A stretch of DNA of 64,000 nt, taken from positions 1 to 64,000 of the forward strand of contig NZ_JAGIZA010000010.1 of the NCBI RefSeq assembly GCF_017813365.1. The letters are read 5' to 3'. Position 1 is the stretch's first letter, and each line of letters opens with the position of its first letter. Under the pieces are notes generated by a model that was not told the DNA's origin, ran no database searches, and was given only the letters and a program-made list of their open reading frames with translations. The translations under genes were made by a program, and so were the position numbers. Below, in pieces: positions 38,100 through 57,394 of this stretch. This DNA is from Roseomonas indoligenes. Lineage in GTDB: Bacteria; Pseudomonadota; Alphaproteobacteria; Acetobacterales; Acetobacteraceae.

Positions 38100-38109
38100 C
38101 CACACCCTC

Positions 38110-38138
38110 TCGACAGGCCGCGCAGGTTGCCGTAAGGC
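38110..38138 (+). promoter_or_regulatory. Putative promoter of tRNA-Trp/secE/nusG
   Basis: TCGACA, a 17-base spacer and TAAGGC (38133-38138) end about 25 bases before tRNA-Trp. The -10 match is poor, but the location is apt. Confidence 0.3.
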
Positions 38139-38162
38139 ACGCCCCCTGCGCGGTCCCGCCTT

Positions 38163-38239
38163 AGGGGCGTAGCTCAATTGGCTAGAGCGCCGGTCTCCAA
38201 AACCGGAGGTTGGGGGTTCGAGACCCTCCGCCCCTGCCA
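38163..38239 (+). tRNA. tRNA-Trp(CCA)
   Basis: Acceptor AGGGGCG pairs with CGCCCCT; the anticodon arm CCGGT-CTCCAAA-ACCGG has CCA; T-loop GGTTCGAGACC; CCA end encoded. It directly precedes secE, as is usual in alphaproteobacteria. Confidence 0.96.
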
Positions 38240-38327
38240 GGGCGGGCCGCGCATGACCATTTTCGGCATGGCGCCGGACCGTCCCTGGGCCTCACCAGAG
38301 GGCCCCGCGCCCGGGAGGGGGCCTGAC

Positions 38328-38522
38328 GTGGCCGGTTTCAACCCTGTGGGGTACTTCCGTGACGTCCGGCAGGAGATCGGCCGCGTTACGTGGCCGAGCC
38401 GGAAGGAGACGCTGATCACCACAGGTCTGGTGCTCGGCCTCTCGGCGCTGGCGGCCGTGTTCTTCCTGGTGACGGACTGGTTGATCCAGCTCGGAATGCG
38501 CCTGCTATTCGGATTTGCCTGA
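38328..38522 (+). CDS. secE: Preprotein translocase subunit SecE
   Basis: A 64-residue single-span subunit of the SecYEG channel. The conserved amphipathic helix [20 protein letters not shown] is followed by one membrane helix ([18 protein letters not shown]). The GTG at 38328 is chosen because GGAGGGG lies seven bases upstream and the length is then normal for alphaproteobacteria; an in-frame ATG at 38253 would add 25 residues of doubtful sequence. Confidence 0.92.
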   Translation: MAGFNPVGYFRDVRQEIGRVTWPSRKETLITTGLVLGLSALAAVFFLVTDWLIQLGMRLLFGFA

Positions 38523-38604
38523 CGGCAGTTCATCCGCGCCGCGCCGGAGGCCTGGGGACGCCCCGGCCGGAGGCTGCGGCGCCTCAGATCGGGAGTTCAC
38601 GGCC

Positions 38605-39141
38605 ATGGCCGACAAGAAGTGGTACGTGGTCCACGTCTATTCGGGCTTCGAGAAGAAGATCGCCCAGCAGATCAAGGAACAGGCCGCCCAGAAGGGTCTA
38701 GCCGACCGGATCGAGGACGTGCTCGTCCCCTCCGAGGAGGTGGTCGAGGTGCGCCGCGGGCAGAAGGTGAACGCCGAGCGCAAGTTCTTCCCCGGCTACG
38801 TGCTGGTGAAGATGGAGATGACGGACGACGCCTGGCACTTGGTGAAGGACACGCCGAAGGTCACCGGCTTCCTCGGCGCCCGCAACAAGCCCAGCCCGAT
38901 CCCTGAGCGCGAGGCGATGCGGATGCTCCAGCAGGTGCAGGACACCGTGGAGAAGCCCCGCCGCCCCGCCATCACCTTCGAGGTCGGCGAGAACGTGCGC
39001 GTGGCGGACGGCCCCTTCACCAGCTTCAACGGCGTGGTGGAGGAAGTGGACGAGGAGAAGGGCCGGGTGAAGGTCTCGGTCTCGATCTTCGGGCGCGCGA
39101 CGCCGGTGGAGCTGGAGTACGGACAGGTCGAGAAGGCCTGA
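38605..39141 (+). CDS. nusG: Transcription termination/antitermination factor NusG
   Basis: A 178-residue factor with the NGN domain ([31 protein letters not shown]) and a C-terminal KOW domain ([19 protein letters not shown]). It binds RNA polymerase and links it to Rho or ribosomal protein S10. ATG at 38605. It is followed by a strong terminator, so secE-nusG is a closed unit here. Confidence 0.98.
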   Translation: MADKKWYVVHVYSGFEKKIAQQIKEQAAQKGLADRIEDVLVPSEEVVEVRRGQKVNAERKFFPGYVLVKMEMTDDAWHLVKDTPKVTGFLGARNKPSPIPEREAMRMLQQVQDTVEKPRRPAITFEVGENVRVADGPFTSFNGVVEEVDEEKGRVKVSVSIFGRATPVELEYGQVEKA

Positions 39142-39170
39142 TCCACGGGGCCTCGCCCCAGGATTTCCGA

Positions 39171-39208
39171 AGGGCCGCGCCGGGTATCCGGCGCGGCCCT
39201 TTCGATTC
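39171..39208 (+). terminator. Intrinsic terminator after nusG
   Basis: Perfect 13-bp stem AGGGCCGCGCCGG with its complement, GTAT loop, then TTCGATT, 29 bases past nusG. It separates secE-nusG from the downstream genes. Confidence 0.85.
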
Positions 39209-39278
39209 CGGCAGGATGCTTGCTTGACGGGGCGGAGGCACCGTGGTGCCCAGGCTTCATCCCCTTCAAGGCAGGTCC

Positions 39279-40046
39279 ATGCGCGTCCCCACCCCGAACC
39301 CTCCGCCCGGCATCATCGGCCATAACCGGACGATGCTGACGCCGAGCTACTGCGTCTTTCCGCCCGAGGGGATCATGGACAGCCTGTTGCCGAACTGGCC
39401 GGGCGTGACCGTGCGGTTCCAGACCAGCCGGCAGATGGGCGCGCGCTTCGCCCAGGCCATGCTGATCCTGCCGCCGGGCACCGGCAGCGCCGGGGTGGTC
39501 GATGACGGGGTTCAGGCCTTCCTCTACGTCCAGGCCGGAGCGCTGAAGGTGACGGTGGAGGGGGTGGCCCATACGCTGGAGACCGGCGCCTATGTCTACG
39601 TGCCGCAAGGCGTTCCCTATGCCGTGCGGAATTCCGGGGAAGGGGAGGCGCGGGCAATCTGGGTCCGAAAGGCCTACCAGCCCGCCGCCGGGGTGCCGGC
39701 GCCGAAGGTGATCGTCGGCCATCGGGACACGGCGCTGAAGGAGGAGAGCGGGCCGCGCTGGCGGCACTGCCTCATCGGGCTGCGCGACATGCCCATGGAC
39801 TTCGAGATGAACATCATGTGCTACGCGCCCGGCGCCCATTTCTGGTGCATCGAGACGCATGTGATGGAGCACGGGATGGTCATGCTCCAGGGCCAGGCCC
39901 TGCAGCTCCTCGGGCGGGACTGGCACGAGATCTGGACCGGCGACTTCGTCTGGATGGGCCCCTATGTGCCGCAGCAGATCTACGCGACGGGGAACGAGGT
40001 CTGCGAGTACCTGCTCTACAAGGACGTGAACCGCGACGTGATCTGA
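39279..40046 (+). CDS. allE: Bicupin, probable (S)-ureidoglycine aminohydrolase
   Basis: A 255-residue two-cupin protein. The second cupin has Glu192, His194 and His198 in IETHVMEHG and a Gln at 232-233 in VPQQIY, the E-H-H-Q set that holds Mn in ureidoglycine aminohydrolase, which releases ammonia from (S)-ureidoglycine in allantoin breakdown. The length fits the family. Start ATG 39279 after GGCAGG. No other purine-degradation gene is nearby. The gene sits between nusG and rplK, an unusual place. Confidence 0.8.
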   Translation: MRVPTPNPPPGIIGHNRTMLTPSYCVFPPEGIMDSLLPNWPGVTVRFQTSRQMGARFAQAMLILPPGTGSAGVVDDGVQAFLYVQAGALKVTVEGVAHTLETGAYVYVPQGVPYAVRNSGEGEARAIWVRKAYQPAAGVPAPKVIVGHRDTALKEESGPRWRHCLIGLRDMPMDFEMNIMCYAPGAHFWCIETHVMEHGMVMLQGQALQLLGRDWHEIWTGDFVWMGPYVPQQIYATGNEVCEYLLYKDVNRDVI

Positions 40047-40085
40047 GCCGGCGGGGCGGGCCCGCAGACCGGGCGAAACTATTTC

Positions 40086-40114
40086 TGGACTCGCCGCTCA
40101 CCCCGCCCTATAAG
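40086..40114 (+). promoter_or_regulatory. Promoter of rplKAJL-rpoBC
   Basis: TGGACT (40086-40091), a 17-base spacer and TATAAG (40109-40114), 134 bases before rplK. A near-consensus -10 in very GC-rich DNA, and the cupin and nusG terminator upstream make a separate promoter necessary. Confidence 0.65.
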
Positions 40115-40247
40115 CCGCCCCCGCGCCGGCCGGGCTGGGGGTTCCCCGCCCGGCCGCCGCGCGTTTTCAGGAACGCGGGAGGCCATCGCCCCGACTTGTG
40201 GGGCGGGCCGCCGGTACCGCGGGCCTCTGATCAGAGAGGTGCCAGAG

Positions 40248-40682
40248 ATGGCGAAGAAGATCGTCGGCTACATCAAGCTGCAGATCCCCGCGGGCAAGGC
40301 GAATCCGTCCCCGCCGGTTGGTCCGGCGCTGGGTCAGCGCGGCCTGAACATCATGCAGTTCGTGAAGGAATTCAACGCGGCCACCCAGGGCATGGAGCCC
40401 GGGACCCCGACGCCGGTGGTGATCACCGCCTATTCGGACCGCACCTTCTCCTTCATCACCAAGACCCCGCCCAACACCTACTTCCTGCTCAAGGCGGCGA
40501 AGATCGAGAAGGGTAGCCAGACCCCGGGCAAGGGTGGCGTTGTCGGCCGCGTGACGAAGACGCAGCTGGCCGAGATCGCCAAGGTGAAGATGAAGGACAT
40601 GAACTGCGAGACCGAAGAGGCCGCGGTTCGGATGCTGGCCGGCTCCGCCCGCGCCATGGGCATGAGCGTGGTGGAGGGCTGA
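40248..40682 (+). CDS. rplK: Ribosomal protein L11
   Basis: A 144-residue protein of the GTPase-associated centre. It shows [20 protein letters not shown] and the RNA-binding C-terminal domain ([26 protein letters not shown]). Start at MAKKIVG (40248), three codons after an upstream in-frame ATG, preceded by AGAGG. rplA follows after three bases. Confidence 0.98.
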   Translation: MAKKIVGYIKLQIPAGKANPSPPVGPALGQRGLNIMQFVKEFNAATQGMEPGTPTPVVITAYSDRTFSFITKTPPNTYFLLKAAKIEKGSQTPGKGGVVGRVTKTQLAEIAKVKMKDMNCETEEAAVRMLAGSARAMGMSVVEG

Positions 40683-40685
40683 TCG

Positions 40686-41381
40686 ATGGCCAAGCAGGGC
40701 AAGCGTCTCCGCAAGATCGCCGAGGGCACTGACCTCGAGAAGAACTACGCGCTGGCCGAGGCCATCGCGACGGCCAAGGCTAACGCCAACGCCAAGTTCG
40801 ACGAGACGATCGAGATCTCGATGAATCTCGGTATCGACCCGCGCCATGCCGACCAGATGGTTCGCGGCGTGGTGGGCCTGCCGAACGGCACGGGCAAGAC
40901 CGTGCGCGTGGCCGTGTTCGCCCGCGGCCCGAAGGCCGACGAGGCGCGCGCTGCCGGCGCCGACATCGTGGGCGCCGAGGACCTGATGGAGACGGTCCAG
41001 GGCGGCACGATGGACTTCGACCGCTGCATCGCCACCCCGGACATGATGGGCCTGGTGGGCCGCCTTGGTAAGGTTCTCGGCCCGCGCGGCCTGATGCCGA
41101 ACCCGAAGCTTGGCACCGTGACCATGGACGTGAAGGGTGCCGTGACGGCCGCCAAGGCCGGCCAGGTGGAGTTCCGCGCGGAGAAGGCGGGCATCGTGCA
41201 CGCCGGCATCGGCAAGGCGAGCTTCGAGTCCGAGAAGCTGCTCGAGAACGCCAAGGCCTTCGTGGACGCCATCCAGCGCGCCCGCCCGACGGGCGCCAAG
41301 GGCACCTATGTGAAGAAGGTCGCCGTGTCCTCCTCCATGGGCCCTGGCCTCAAGGTGGACGTGACGAGCCTCACGGCCTGA
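40686..41381 (+). CDS. rplA: Ribosomal protein L1
   Basis: A 231-residue protein of the L1 stalk and usual translational regulator of the L11-L1 mRNA. Motifs: [47 protein letters not shown]. Directly coupled to rplK. Confidence 0.98.
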   Translation: MAKQGKRLRKIAEGTDLEKNYALAEAIATAKANANAKFDETIEISMNLGIDPRHADQMVRGVVGLPNGTGKTVRVAVFARGPKADEARAAGADIVGAEDLMETVQGGTMDFDRCIATPDMMGLVGRLGKVLGPRGLMPNPKLGTVTMDVKGAVTAAKAGQVEFRAEKAGIVHAGIGKASFESEKLLENAKAFVDAIQRARPTGAKGTYVKKVAVSSSMGPGLKVDVTSLTA

Positions 41382-41685
41382 TGTGACGCCGCCGGCCCCG
41401 GCCGGCGGCCCGAGATTCGTCCGCCTCCGCGGAGGCGGGCGGGCAGGGCGGGGAAACCCGCCCGACCTGTCCGAGACCCGGTGTGCCCATTCGGGCTTGA
41501 TGGGCGAGAGCCCGCAACGGGGAGACGGGGTGCCAGAGACGATGACGCCGGTTCTCACCGGCGGGCTTGGCTTGGCGTCCGGCTTCAATCTGACAGGCGA
41601 ACCGGGGTGGTCCCTTCTGGGGCTGCCCCCGTGTGAACCGGCCGGCGCCCCTCCACCAGGCACCGGCTTTTCGTAGGAGACGGGA
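41382..41685 (+). promoter_or_regulatory. rplJ leader (L10 leader region)
   Basis: A 304-base gap before rplJ with no convincing gene. Its position and its multiple stem-forming segments suit the ribosomal protein L10 leader, an mRNA structure bound by L10(L12)4 to repress rplJL. The last part folds into an attenuator-like hairpin (listed separately). An open frame at 41383-41676 has no protein character. Confidence 0.6.
41641..41671 (+). terminator. Attenuator-like hairpin just before rplJ
   Basis: GCCGGCGCC, nine-base loop, GGCACCGGC (8 of 9 pairs) and TTTT, ending 14 bases before the rplJ ATG, next to the ribosome site TAGGAG. It could stop transcription or hide the start when the leader is bound. 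Confidence 0.5.
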
Positions 41686-42225
41686 ATGGACCGTACGGAG
41701 AAGCGCGAGTTCGTCGCCACCCTCGGTTCGGTGTTCGCCGATACCTCCTTCGTGCTCGTCGCCCAGAACAACGGGCTGACGGTCGCGGCGGTGGATGATC
41801 TGCGGCGCCGGATGCGGGCGGCCGGTGCGACGTACAAGGTCGCGAAGAACCGGCTGGCCAATCTCGCCCTCGAAGGCACCCGCTTCCAGGGCATCTCGCC
41901 GCTGCTGAAGGGCCCGACCGCGCTCGCGTGGTCCCGGGATCCGGTGGCCGTGGCGAAGACCGCCGTGGAGTTCGCCAAGGGTAACGACAAGTTCGTGATC
42001 CTGGGCGGGGCGCTCGGCACCCAGACCCTCGACGTCAATGGCGTCAGGGCTCTGTCCGAGCTTCCCTCGCTCGAGACGCTGCGGGCGCAGCTGCTGGGTC
42101 TGCTTCAGACCCCGGCGACGCGCATCGCGGGCGTGCTGCAGGCTCCGGCCGGGCAGCTGGCGCGGGTGTTCAAGGCCTATGCCGACAAGGATGGGTCTGC
42201 TTCAGAGGGCGCGGAAGCCGCCTGA
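41686..42225 (+). CDS. rplJ: Ribosomal protein L10
   Basis: A 179-residue stalk base protein that carries the L7/L12 dimers. N-terminal rRNA-binding domain ([32 protein letters not shown]) and C-terminal helix for L12 binding. Start ATG 41686 after TAGGAGACGGGA. Followed by rplL. Confidence 0.98.
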   Translation: MDRTEKREFVATLGSVFADTSFVLVAQNNGLTVAAVDDLRRRMRAAGATYKVAKNRLANLALEGTRFQGISPLLKGPTALAWSRDPVAVAKTAVEFAKGNDKFVILGGALGTQTLDVNGVRALSELPSLETLRAQLLGLLQTPATRIAGVLQAPAGQLARVFKAYADKDGSASEGAEAA

Positions 42226-42313
42226 AACGCCGTATCCCCGGGTGGGTTGCCCATAAAGGCGGCATCCGGGGTTGCAAACGTCAAGTCAAGCCATTAGATC
42301 GAAGGATATCATC

Positions 42314-42697
42314 ATGGCCGATCTCGCGAAGCTCGTTGACGAGCTGTCCTCCCTCACCGTCCTGGAGGCCGCCGAGCTCTCCAAGATGCTTGAGGAGAAG
42401 TGGGGCGTTTCCGCCGCGGCGCCCGTCGCCGTGGCCGCTGCTGCGCCCGCCGGTGGCGGCGCTGCCGCTGCCCCCGCTGAGGAGCAGACCGAGTTCACCG
42501 TGATCCTTGCCGCCGGTGGCGACAAGAAGATCAACGTGATCAAGGAAATCCGCACCATCACCGGCCTGGGCCTGAAGGAGGCCAAGGATCTGGTCGAGGG
42601 CGCGCCGAAGACCGTGAAGGAAGGCGTTTCGAAGGACGAGGCGGAGAAGATCCGCAAGGTCCTCGAGGAGAACGGCGCCAAGGTTGAGGTCAAGTAA
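42314..42697 (+). CDS. rplL: Ribosomal protein L7/L12
   Basis: A 127-residue stalk protein: N-terminal dimerisation helices ([20 protein letters not shown]), an Ala/Pro/Gly hinge (about 40-58) and the factor-binding C-terminal domain ([35 protein letters not shown]). ATG 42314 after GAAGGATATC. Confidence 0.98.
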   Translation: MADLAKLVDELSSLTVLEAAELSKMLEEKWGVSAAAPVAVAAAAPAGGGAAAAPAEEQTEFTVILAAGGDKKINVIKEIRTITGLGLKEAKDLVEGAPKTVKEGVSKDEAEKIRKVLEENGAKVEVK

Positions 42698-42712
42698 GAC
42701 CTCGATCGGCTA

Positions 42713-42736
42713 TCCCCTGCCCCTCGGGGCAGGGGA
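42713..42736 (+). other. rplL-rpoB intergenic hairpin, possible attenuator or processing site
   Basis: TCCCCTGCCCC-TC-GGGGCAGGGGA is a near-perfect palindrome 16 bases after rplL. No T-run follows. In E. coli an attenuator and an RNase III site occupy this gap, so a similar role in lowering rpoBC relative to rplJL is plausible. Confidence 0.45.
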
Positions 42737-42889
42737 AGAGAGTGGTTAAGGGCCGGGCGGAGACCTTCGGGTTTCCGCCCGCGCCCGCTTTTCGCCGGAG
42801 CGCAGGTGCGGTCCGGTGGTGATGCGGGGAGGGCGGGGCGCGCGGCGGCGCCTGGGTCTCCCTGAACGGCGAGAGGACGCAGGGCTGGC

Positions 42890-47086
<4,197 letters not shown>

Positions 47087-47182
47087 TCATCGACAGGATC
47101 GCGCCGGCCCCTTCCCAGCGGGGCCGGCCGCTGATGATGCCATGCGAGAGCGTGGCAGGCTGGACTTGAGAAGGAAGGCCCC

Positions 47183-51421
<4,239 letters not shown>

Positions 51422-51803
51422 AGGCCTGCCAGAGCAGGAATCCCGGCCGTCCCTCGGGGCGGCCGGATCCATGTCGGGCGGGGCAGGGAGGCGATCCCGG
51501 TCCCGCCCGACTCAATACTGCAAAACGCTTGACTCAGGGGGGTAGGGGGGGTAGGTGTCCGCCCCTCTAAGGGCCCTATCGGCCTCGCCCCCTGGGTCGA
51601 GTCATAGGTTCCAACGGGTTTGGACGACGACATCTAGCGTCGCCGTAGCCTCCGCCTTCCAAGACGAACACGGCCCAATGAGGCCTGGTTCAATGGGCGG
51701 GTCAGGCCGGGGACGGGGAGTAGCCCGCAGGGCCGCAGACGCGGTTCGGCGGGCGCCTTCGCTTGGGATGAAGTCGGACACATAGGGTTCACGAAGGGGC
51801 GTC
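51422..51803 (+). other. rpoC-rpsL intergenic region / str leader
   Basis: A 382-base stretch without a convincing gene. It holds a hairpin just after rpoC (CCGGCCG...CGGCCGG, 51443-51466, no T-run), a candidate promoter at 51529-51557 and then a 5' leader of about 240 bases before rpsL with no clear T-run terminator. Confidence 0.5.
51529..51557 (+). promoter_or_regulatory. Putative str operon promoter
   Basis: TTGACT (51529-51534), a 17-base spacer of G-rich sequence and TAGGTG (51552-51557). Good -35, weak -10; the only plausible pair in the gap before rpsL. Confidence 0.4.
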
Positions 51804-52175
51804 ATGCCGACGATCAACCAGCTTATCGCGCAGGGGCGCGAGCCGAAGCCGAGCCGCAACAAGGTGCCGGCCCTGCAGAGCTGCCCCCAGAAGCGCGGCG
51901 TTTGCACGCGCGTCTACACCACCACGCCGAAGAAGCCGAACTCGGCGCTTCGTAAGGTCGCCAAGGTGCGCCTGACGAACGGCTATGAGGTGGTGAGCTA
52001 CATCCCCGGTGAGGGGCACAACCTTCAGGAGCACTCGGTCGTCCTGATCCGCGGTGGCCGCGTGAAGGACCTTCCGGGCGTTCGCTACCACATCCTGCGC
52101 GGCGTGCTCGACACCCAGGGCATCGCCAAGCGGCGCCAGCGCCGTTCGCTGTACGGCGCCAAGCGGCCGAAGTGA
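51804..52175 (+). CDS. rpsL: Ribosomal protein S12
   Basis: A 123-residue decoding-centre protein. Lys43 in [12 protein letters not shown] and Lys88 in [13 protein letters not shown], the usual streptomycin-resistance positions, are wild type. Start [11 protein letters not shown]. First gene of the str unit, 11 bases before rpsG. Confidence 0.99.
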   Translation: MPTINQLIAQGREPKPSRNKVPALQSCPQKRGVCTRVYTTTPKKPNSALRKVAKVRLTNGYEVVSYIPGEGHNLQEHSVVLIRGGRVKDLPGVRYHILRGVLDTQGIAKRRQRRSLYGAKRPK

Positions 52176-52186
52176 GGAACTGAGAG

Positions 52187-52663
52187 ATGTCGCGTCGTCA
52201 CCGCGCAGAGAAGCGCGAGGTCCTGCCGGATCCGAAGTTTGGGGATCTCGTTCTCAGCCGTTTCATGAACGTGCTGATGTACGACGGCAAGAAGAGCATC
52301 GCCGAGGGCATCGTGTACGGCGCCATGGACACGCTGAAGAAGCGTGGCGGCGCCAACAGCGATCCGCTGCGCCTGTTCCACGAGGCGATGGACAACGTGA
52401 AGCCGGCCGTCGAGGTTCGGTCCCGCCGCGTCGGCGGTGCCACCTACCAGGTGCCCGTCGAGGTTCGCCCGGAGCGGCGTCAGGCTCTCGCGATCCGCTG
52501 GATCATCGAGTCGGCCCGCAAGCGCGGCGAGCACACGATGGAGGATCGCCTCTCCGCCGAGTTGATGGACGCGGCGAACAACCGCGGGTCCGCCGTTAAG
52601 AAGCGCGAAGACACTCACCGGATGGCCGAAGCCAACAAGGCCTTCAGCCACTACCGCTGGTAA
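52187..52663 (+). CDS. rpsG: Ribosomal protein S7
   Basis: A 158-residue 30S head protein, in many bacteria the repressor of the str mRNA. Motifs: [45 protein letters not shown]-like [12 protein letters not shown]. Only 34 bases separate it from tuf; fusA, which normally stands between them, is missing. Confidence 0.99.
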   Translation: MSRRHRAEKREVLPDPKFGDLVLSRFMNVLMYDGKKSIAEGIVYGAMDTLKKRGGANSDPLRLFHEAMDNVKPAVEVRSRRVGGATYQVPVEVRPERRQALAIRWIIESARKRGEHTMEDRLSAELMDAANNRGSAVKKREDTHRMAEANKAFSHYRW

Positions 52664-52697
52664 CCCATAGAAGACCCATCCGGGCAGAGGCACGACA

Positions 52698-53885
<1,188 letters not shown>

Positions 53886-53890
53886 GAACC

Positions 53891-54205
53891 ATGGCATCCG
53901 ACGCACAGAATATCCGGATCCGCCTCAAGGCGTTCGACCACCGCGTGCTGGATGGCAGCACGCGGGAGATCGTGAACACCGCGAAGCGGACCGGCGCTCG
54001 GGTGCGGGGTCCTATCCCGCTTCCGACGCACATCGAGCGGTTCACCGTGAACCGTTCTCCGCACGTGGATAAGAAGTCGCGCGAGCAGTTCGAGATTCGG
54101 ACCCATCGCCGTCTTCTGGACATCGTCGACCCCACCCCGCAGACCGTGGACGCGCTGATGAAGCTCGACCTCGCCTCCGGCGTGGACGTCGAGATCAAGA
54201 TCTGA
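53891..54205 (+). CDS. rpsJ: Ribosomal protein S10
   Basis: A 104-residue 30S protein (also NusE, the partner of NusG in transcription-translation coupling). Motifs: [45 protein letters not shown]. First S10-operon gene, placed five bases after tuf, so it is expressed from the str transcript. Confidence 0.99.
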   Translation: MASDAQNIRIRLKAFDHRVLDGSTREIVNTAKRTGARVRGPIPLPTHIERFTVNRSPHVDKKSREQFEIRTHRRLLDIVDPTPQTVDALMKLDLASGVDVEIKI

Positions 54206-54225
54206 GTTCGAGGGGCGCACACACC

Positions 54226-54912
54226 ATGTCCGCGAAAGATGGCCGCACCGGCCTGATCGCCCGGAAGCTGGGCATGTCCCGGCTGTTCAACGAGGACGGC
54301 TCCACCGTGCCGGTGACGCTGCTGCACGTGGATGACGTTCGCGTCGTGGCGGTGCGCTCCGCCGAGAAGGACGGGTACACGGCCGTTCAGCTTGGCGCCG
54401 GGCATGCCAAGCCGAAGAACGTTTCCAAGCCGAACCGCGCGCACTTCGCCAAGTCCGGCGTCGAGGCGCCGATGAAGGTGATGGAATTCCGCACGGCCGC
54501 CGATGCGGTGCTGGAGGCGGGCGCCAAGCTCTCCCCGGCCCACTTCGTGAAGGGCCAGAAGATCGACGTCACCGGCGTCACGAAGGGCAAGGGGTTTGCC
54601 GGCGCGATGAAGCGCTGGAACTTCAGCGGTCTCGAGGCGTCGCACGGCGTTTCGATCAGCCACCGCTCGCACGGCTCCACTGGTAACCGCCAGGATCCGG
54701 GCAAGACCTTCAAGAACAAGAAGATGGCCGGCCATCTCGGCGTTGAGCGCGTGACGACCCAGAACCTGGAGATCGCCGGTGTGGACGTGGAGAAGGGCCT
54801 GCTCTTCGTGAAGGGCGCCGTTCCCGGCGCCGCGAATGGCTGGGTGATGGTGCGCGATGCCGTGAAGCGGAAGCGCCATGCCGACGCGCCGTATCCGGCC
54901 GCGACGGCCTGA
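54226..54912 (+). CDS. rplC: Ribosomal protein L3
   Basis: A 228-residue 50S protein near the peptidyl-transferase centre. It has [17 protein letters not shown], the conserved loop [20 protein letters not shown]-type segment and KMAGHLG. Start ATG 54226. It follows rpsJ by 20 bases. Confidence 0.99.
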   Translation: MSAKDGRTGLIARKLGMSRLFNEDGSTVPVTLLHVDDVRVVAVRSAEKDGYTAVQLGAGHAKPKNVSKPNRAHFAKSGVEAPMKVMEFRTAADAVLEAGAKLSPAHFVKGQKIDVTGVTKGKGFAGAMKRWNFSGLEASHGVSISHRSHGSTGNRQDPGKTFKNKKMAGHLGVERVTTQNLEIAGVDVEKGLLFVKGAVPGAANGWVMVRDAVKRKRHADAPYPAATA

Positions 54913-54922
54913 GGATCGAGTG

Positions 54923-55543
54923 ATGCAGGTGAAGGTCATCACGCTCGACAACGCCGAGGCCGGCGAGATCGAGCTCCCCGCGGAGGTGTTCGGCGCTGAG
55001 CCGCGCGCCGACATCATGGCGCGCGTCGTGCACTGGCAGCTGGCGAAGCGCCGGGCCGGCACGCACAAGGTGAAGGGCATGGGCGAGGTCTCCGGGACCA
55101 CGAAGAAGCCCTACCGCCAGAAGGGCACGGGCAATGCCCGCCAGGGCTCGTTGCGCGCGCCGCAGTTCCGCACCGGTGGCGTTGTCCACGGTCCGGTGGT
55201 GCGCAGCCACGAGTACAGCCTGCCGAAGAAGGTCCGCCGTCTGGGCCTGATCAGCGCGCTCAGCGAGAAGGCCGCGAACGGTAAGCTGGTGGTGCTCGAC
55301 GCCGCCGCCCCGGGCGAGGCCGCGAAGACGAAGACTCTCGCCGCGCAGGTGAAGGCTCTCGGCTGGACCAGCGCGCTGCTGTTCGACGCGACGCCGGATG
55401 CGGGCCTGCTCCGCGCCGCGCGGAACCTGCCGCGGGTCCAGGTGCTGCCGACCGTCGGCGCCAACGTGTACGACATCGTGCGCCACGACGTCCTCGTCGT
55501 GACCCGCGCGGGTGTCGAGGCCCTGAAGGAGCGCCTGTCGTGA
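54923..55543 (+). CDS. rplD: Ribosomal protein L4
   Basis: A 206-residue 50S protein with the exit-tunnel loop [20 protein letters not shown]. Start ATG 54923, directly after an in-frame GTG and following GAGGATCGAG. In enterobacteria L4 represses the S10 operon. Its stop overlaps the GTG start of rplW. Confidence 0.98.
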   Translation: MQVKVITLDNAEAGEIELPAEVFGAEPRADIMARVVHWQLAKRRAGTHKVKGMGEVSGTTKKPYRQKGTGNARQGSLRAPQFRTGGVVHGPVVRSHEYSLPKKVRRLGLISALSEKAANGKLVVLDAAAPGEAAKTKTLAAQVKALGWTSALLFDATPDAGLLRAARNLPRVQVLPTVGANVYDIVRHDVLVVTRAGVEALKERLS

Positions 55544-55866
55544 GCGAGACCAAGGCCAAGAAGCCGGTCATCTCGCAGGAGCGGATGTACCAGCTGATCG
55601 TCGCCCCGGTGATCACCGAGAAGGCGACGGTGCTGAACGAGGTGGGCCAGGTGACCTTCAAGGTCATCTCGGACGCGACCAAGCCTGAGATCAAGGCCGC
55701 GGTCGAGGGCCTGTTCGGCGTGAACGTCACCGCCGTGAACACGGTGGTGGTGAAGGGCAAGTCCAAGCGGTTCCGCGGCCGTCCCGGCCAGCGCTCCGAC
55801 TGGAAGAAGGCGATCGTCAGCCTGGCCGAGGGCCAGAGCATCGATCTGACGACGGGGCTCGCGTAA
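55540..55866 (+). CDS. rplW: Ribosomal protein L23
   Basis: A 108-residue protein at the tunnel exit, docking site for trigger factor and SRP. Motifs: [23 protein letters not shown]-like [33 protein letters not shown]. The start is GTG (55540), overlapping the rplD stop as GTGA. Confidence 0.98.
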   Translation: MSETKAKKPVISQERMYQLIVAPVITEKATVLNEVGQVTFKVISDATKPEIKAAVEGLFGVNVTAVNTVVVKGKSKRFRGRPGQRSDWKKAIVSLAEGQSIDLTTGLA

Positions 55867-55869
55867 GCC

Positions 55870-56706
55870 ATGGCGCTGAAGCAATTCAATCCGGTCACGC
55901 CGAGCCTTCGCGGCACGGTGCTGGTCGACAAGTCCGAGCTGTGGAAGGGCAAGCCCGTCAAGCAGCTGACCGAGGGCAAGAGCCATTCGGGCGGGCGTAA
56001 CAACCACGGTCGCACCACCGTCCGGTTTCGTGGCGGCGGACATAAGCAGACCTACCGCTATGTGGACTTCAAGCGCCGCGCGAAGTTCAACATGCCCGGC
56101 ACGGTCGAGCGCCTGGAGTACGATCCGAACCGCACGGCCTGGATCGCCCTGATCAAGTACCAGGACGGCGAGCTGTCCTACATCATCGCGCCGCAGCGCC
56201 TGAAGGCGGGTGACACGGTGGTTGCGGGCGACCGCGTGGACATCAAGCCCGGCAATGCGATGCCGCTTTCGGCCATTCCGGTCGGCACGATTGTGCACGC
56301 GCTGGAGATGAAGCCGGGCGCCGGCGCCAAGATCGCCCGTTCGGCCGGCACCTACTGCCAGCTGGTCGGCAAGGATGCCGGCTATGCCCAGGTCAAGCTG
56401 ATGTCCGGCGAGGTGCGGCTGCTCCGCGGCGAGTGCCTGGCTTCCATCGGGGCCGTGTCCAATCCGGATAACTCCAACCAGCAGCTCGGCAAGGCCGGGC
56501 GCCGACGCTGGATGGGCTTCCGTCCGCACAATCGCGGCGTCGTCATGAACCCGGTCGATCACCCGCATGGTGGTGGTGAGGGCCGGACCTCGGGCGGCCG
56601 GCACCCGGTTACCCCCTGGGGCAAGCCGACCAAGGGTTACAAGACCCGCACCAACAAGCGCACGGACCGTCTCATCGTCCGTCGCCGTACCGCGAAGAAG
56701 GGCTGA
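55870..56706 (+). CDS. rplB: Ribosomal protein L2
   Basis: A 278-residue 50S protein. It shows [34 protein letters not shown]-like [16 protein letters not shown] and [20 protein letters not shown] with the conserved His that supports peptide-bond formation. Three bases after rplW. Confidence 0.99.
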   Translation: MALKQFNPVTPSLRGTVLVDKSELWKGKPVKQLTEGKSHSGGRNNHGRTTVRFRGGGHKQTYRYVDFKRRAKFNMPGTVERLEYDPNRTAWIALIKYQDGELSYIIAPQRLKAGDTVVAGDRVDIKPGNAMPLSAIPVGTIVHALEMKPGAGAKIARSAGTYCQLVGKDAGYAQVKLMSGEVRLLRGECLASIGAVSNPDNSNQQLGKAGRRRWMGFRPHNRGVVMNPVDHPHGGGEGRTSGGRHPVTPWGKPTKGYKTRTNKRTDRLIVRRRTAKKG

Positions 56707-56711
56707 TCGCC

Positions 56712-56990
56712 ATGTCGCGCAGCGTTTGGAAGGGGCCGTTTGTCGACGGCTACCTGCTCAACAAGGCGGAGGCGGCCCGGGCGTCGACGCGCAACGAGAT
56801 TATCAAGATCTGGTCGCGCCGTTCCACGATCCTGCCGCAGTTCGTCGGGCTGGTCTTCGGTGTCTACAACGGCAAGAAGTTCATCCCCGTCCAGGTGACC
56901 GAGAACATGGTGGGCCACAAGTTCGGCGAGTTCTCGCCGACGCGCACCTTCACCGGCCACTCGTCGGACAAGAAGGCGAAGCGGGGCTGA
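56712..56990 (+). CDS. rpsS: Ribosomal protein S19
   Basis: A 92-residue 30S head protein: [51 protein letters not shown]. Five bases after rplB. Confidence 0.99.
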   Translation: MSRSVWKGPFVDGYLLNKAEAARASTRNEIIKIWSRRSTILPQFVGLVFGVYNGKKFIPVQVTENMVGHKFGEFSPTRTFTGHSSDKKAKRG

Positions 56991-56994
56991 TCCG

Positions 56995-57393
56995 ATGAGC
57001 AAGCCGAAGCACGAGCGCAGCCTCGCCGAGACCGAGGCCCAGGCCATCACCCGGAACATCCGGGTGTCGCCGCGCAAGCTCAACCTGGCGGCGGGCCTTA
57101 TCCGCGGCCGCCGGGCCCAGGATGCGGTCGCCACGCTGACCTTCAGCAAGCGCCGCATCTCCGACACGGTGAAGAAGACGCTTGAGAGCGCCATCGCGAA
57201 CGCCGAGAACAACCACAGCTTGGACGTGGACAAGCTGGTTGTGGCTCGGGTCGAGGTGGGTCGTTCCATCGTCATGAAGCGCTTCCAGGCGCGTGGCCGC
57301 GGCAAGGCGGCGCGCGTGGAGAAGTGGTTCAGCCACCTGAAGATCGTCGTCGCCGAGCAGCAGCCGGTGCCGGTGGCCGAGGAGGCCGCATAG
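56995..57393 (+). CDS. rplV: Ribosomal protein L22
   Basis: A 132-residue 50S tunnel protein. [20 protein letters not shown] opens the fold; the tunnel hairpin is [20 protein letters not shown] short acidic Pro/Val/Ala tail extends beyond the usual end. The preceding gene ends four bases before. Confidence 0.98.
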   Translation: MSKPKHERSLAETEAQAITRNIRVSPRKLNLAAGLIRGRRAQDAVATLTFSKRRISDTVKKTLESAIANAENNHSLDVDKLVVARVEVGRSIVMKRFQARGRGKAARVEKWFSHLKIVVAEQQPVPVAEEAA

Positions 57394-57394
57394 T

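Noticed and set aside
41383-41676. A 97-codon frame between rplA and rplJ
   Set aside because: It covers the structured rplJ leader, has no domain and shows Pro/Gly-rich noise composition.
51443-51466. Intrinsic terminator after rpoC
   Set aside because: A stem exists but no T-run follows, so it is noted only as a hairpin inside the intergenic description.
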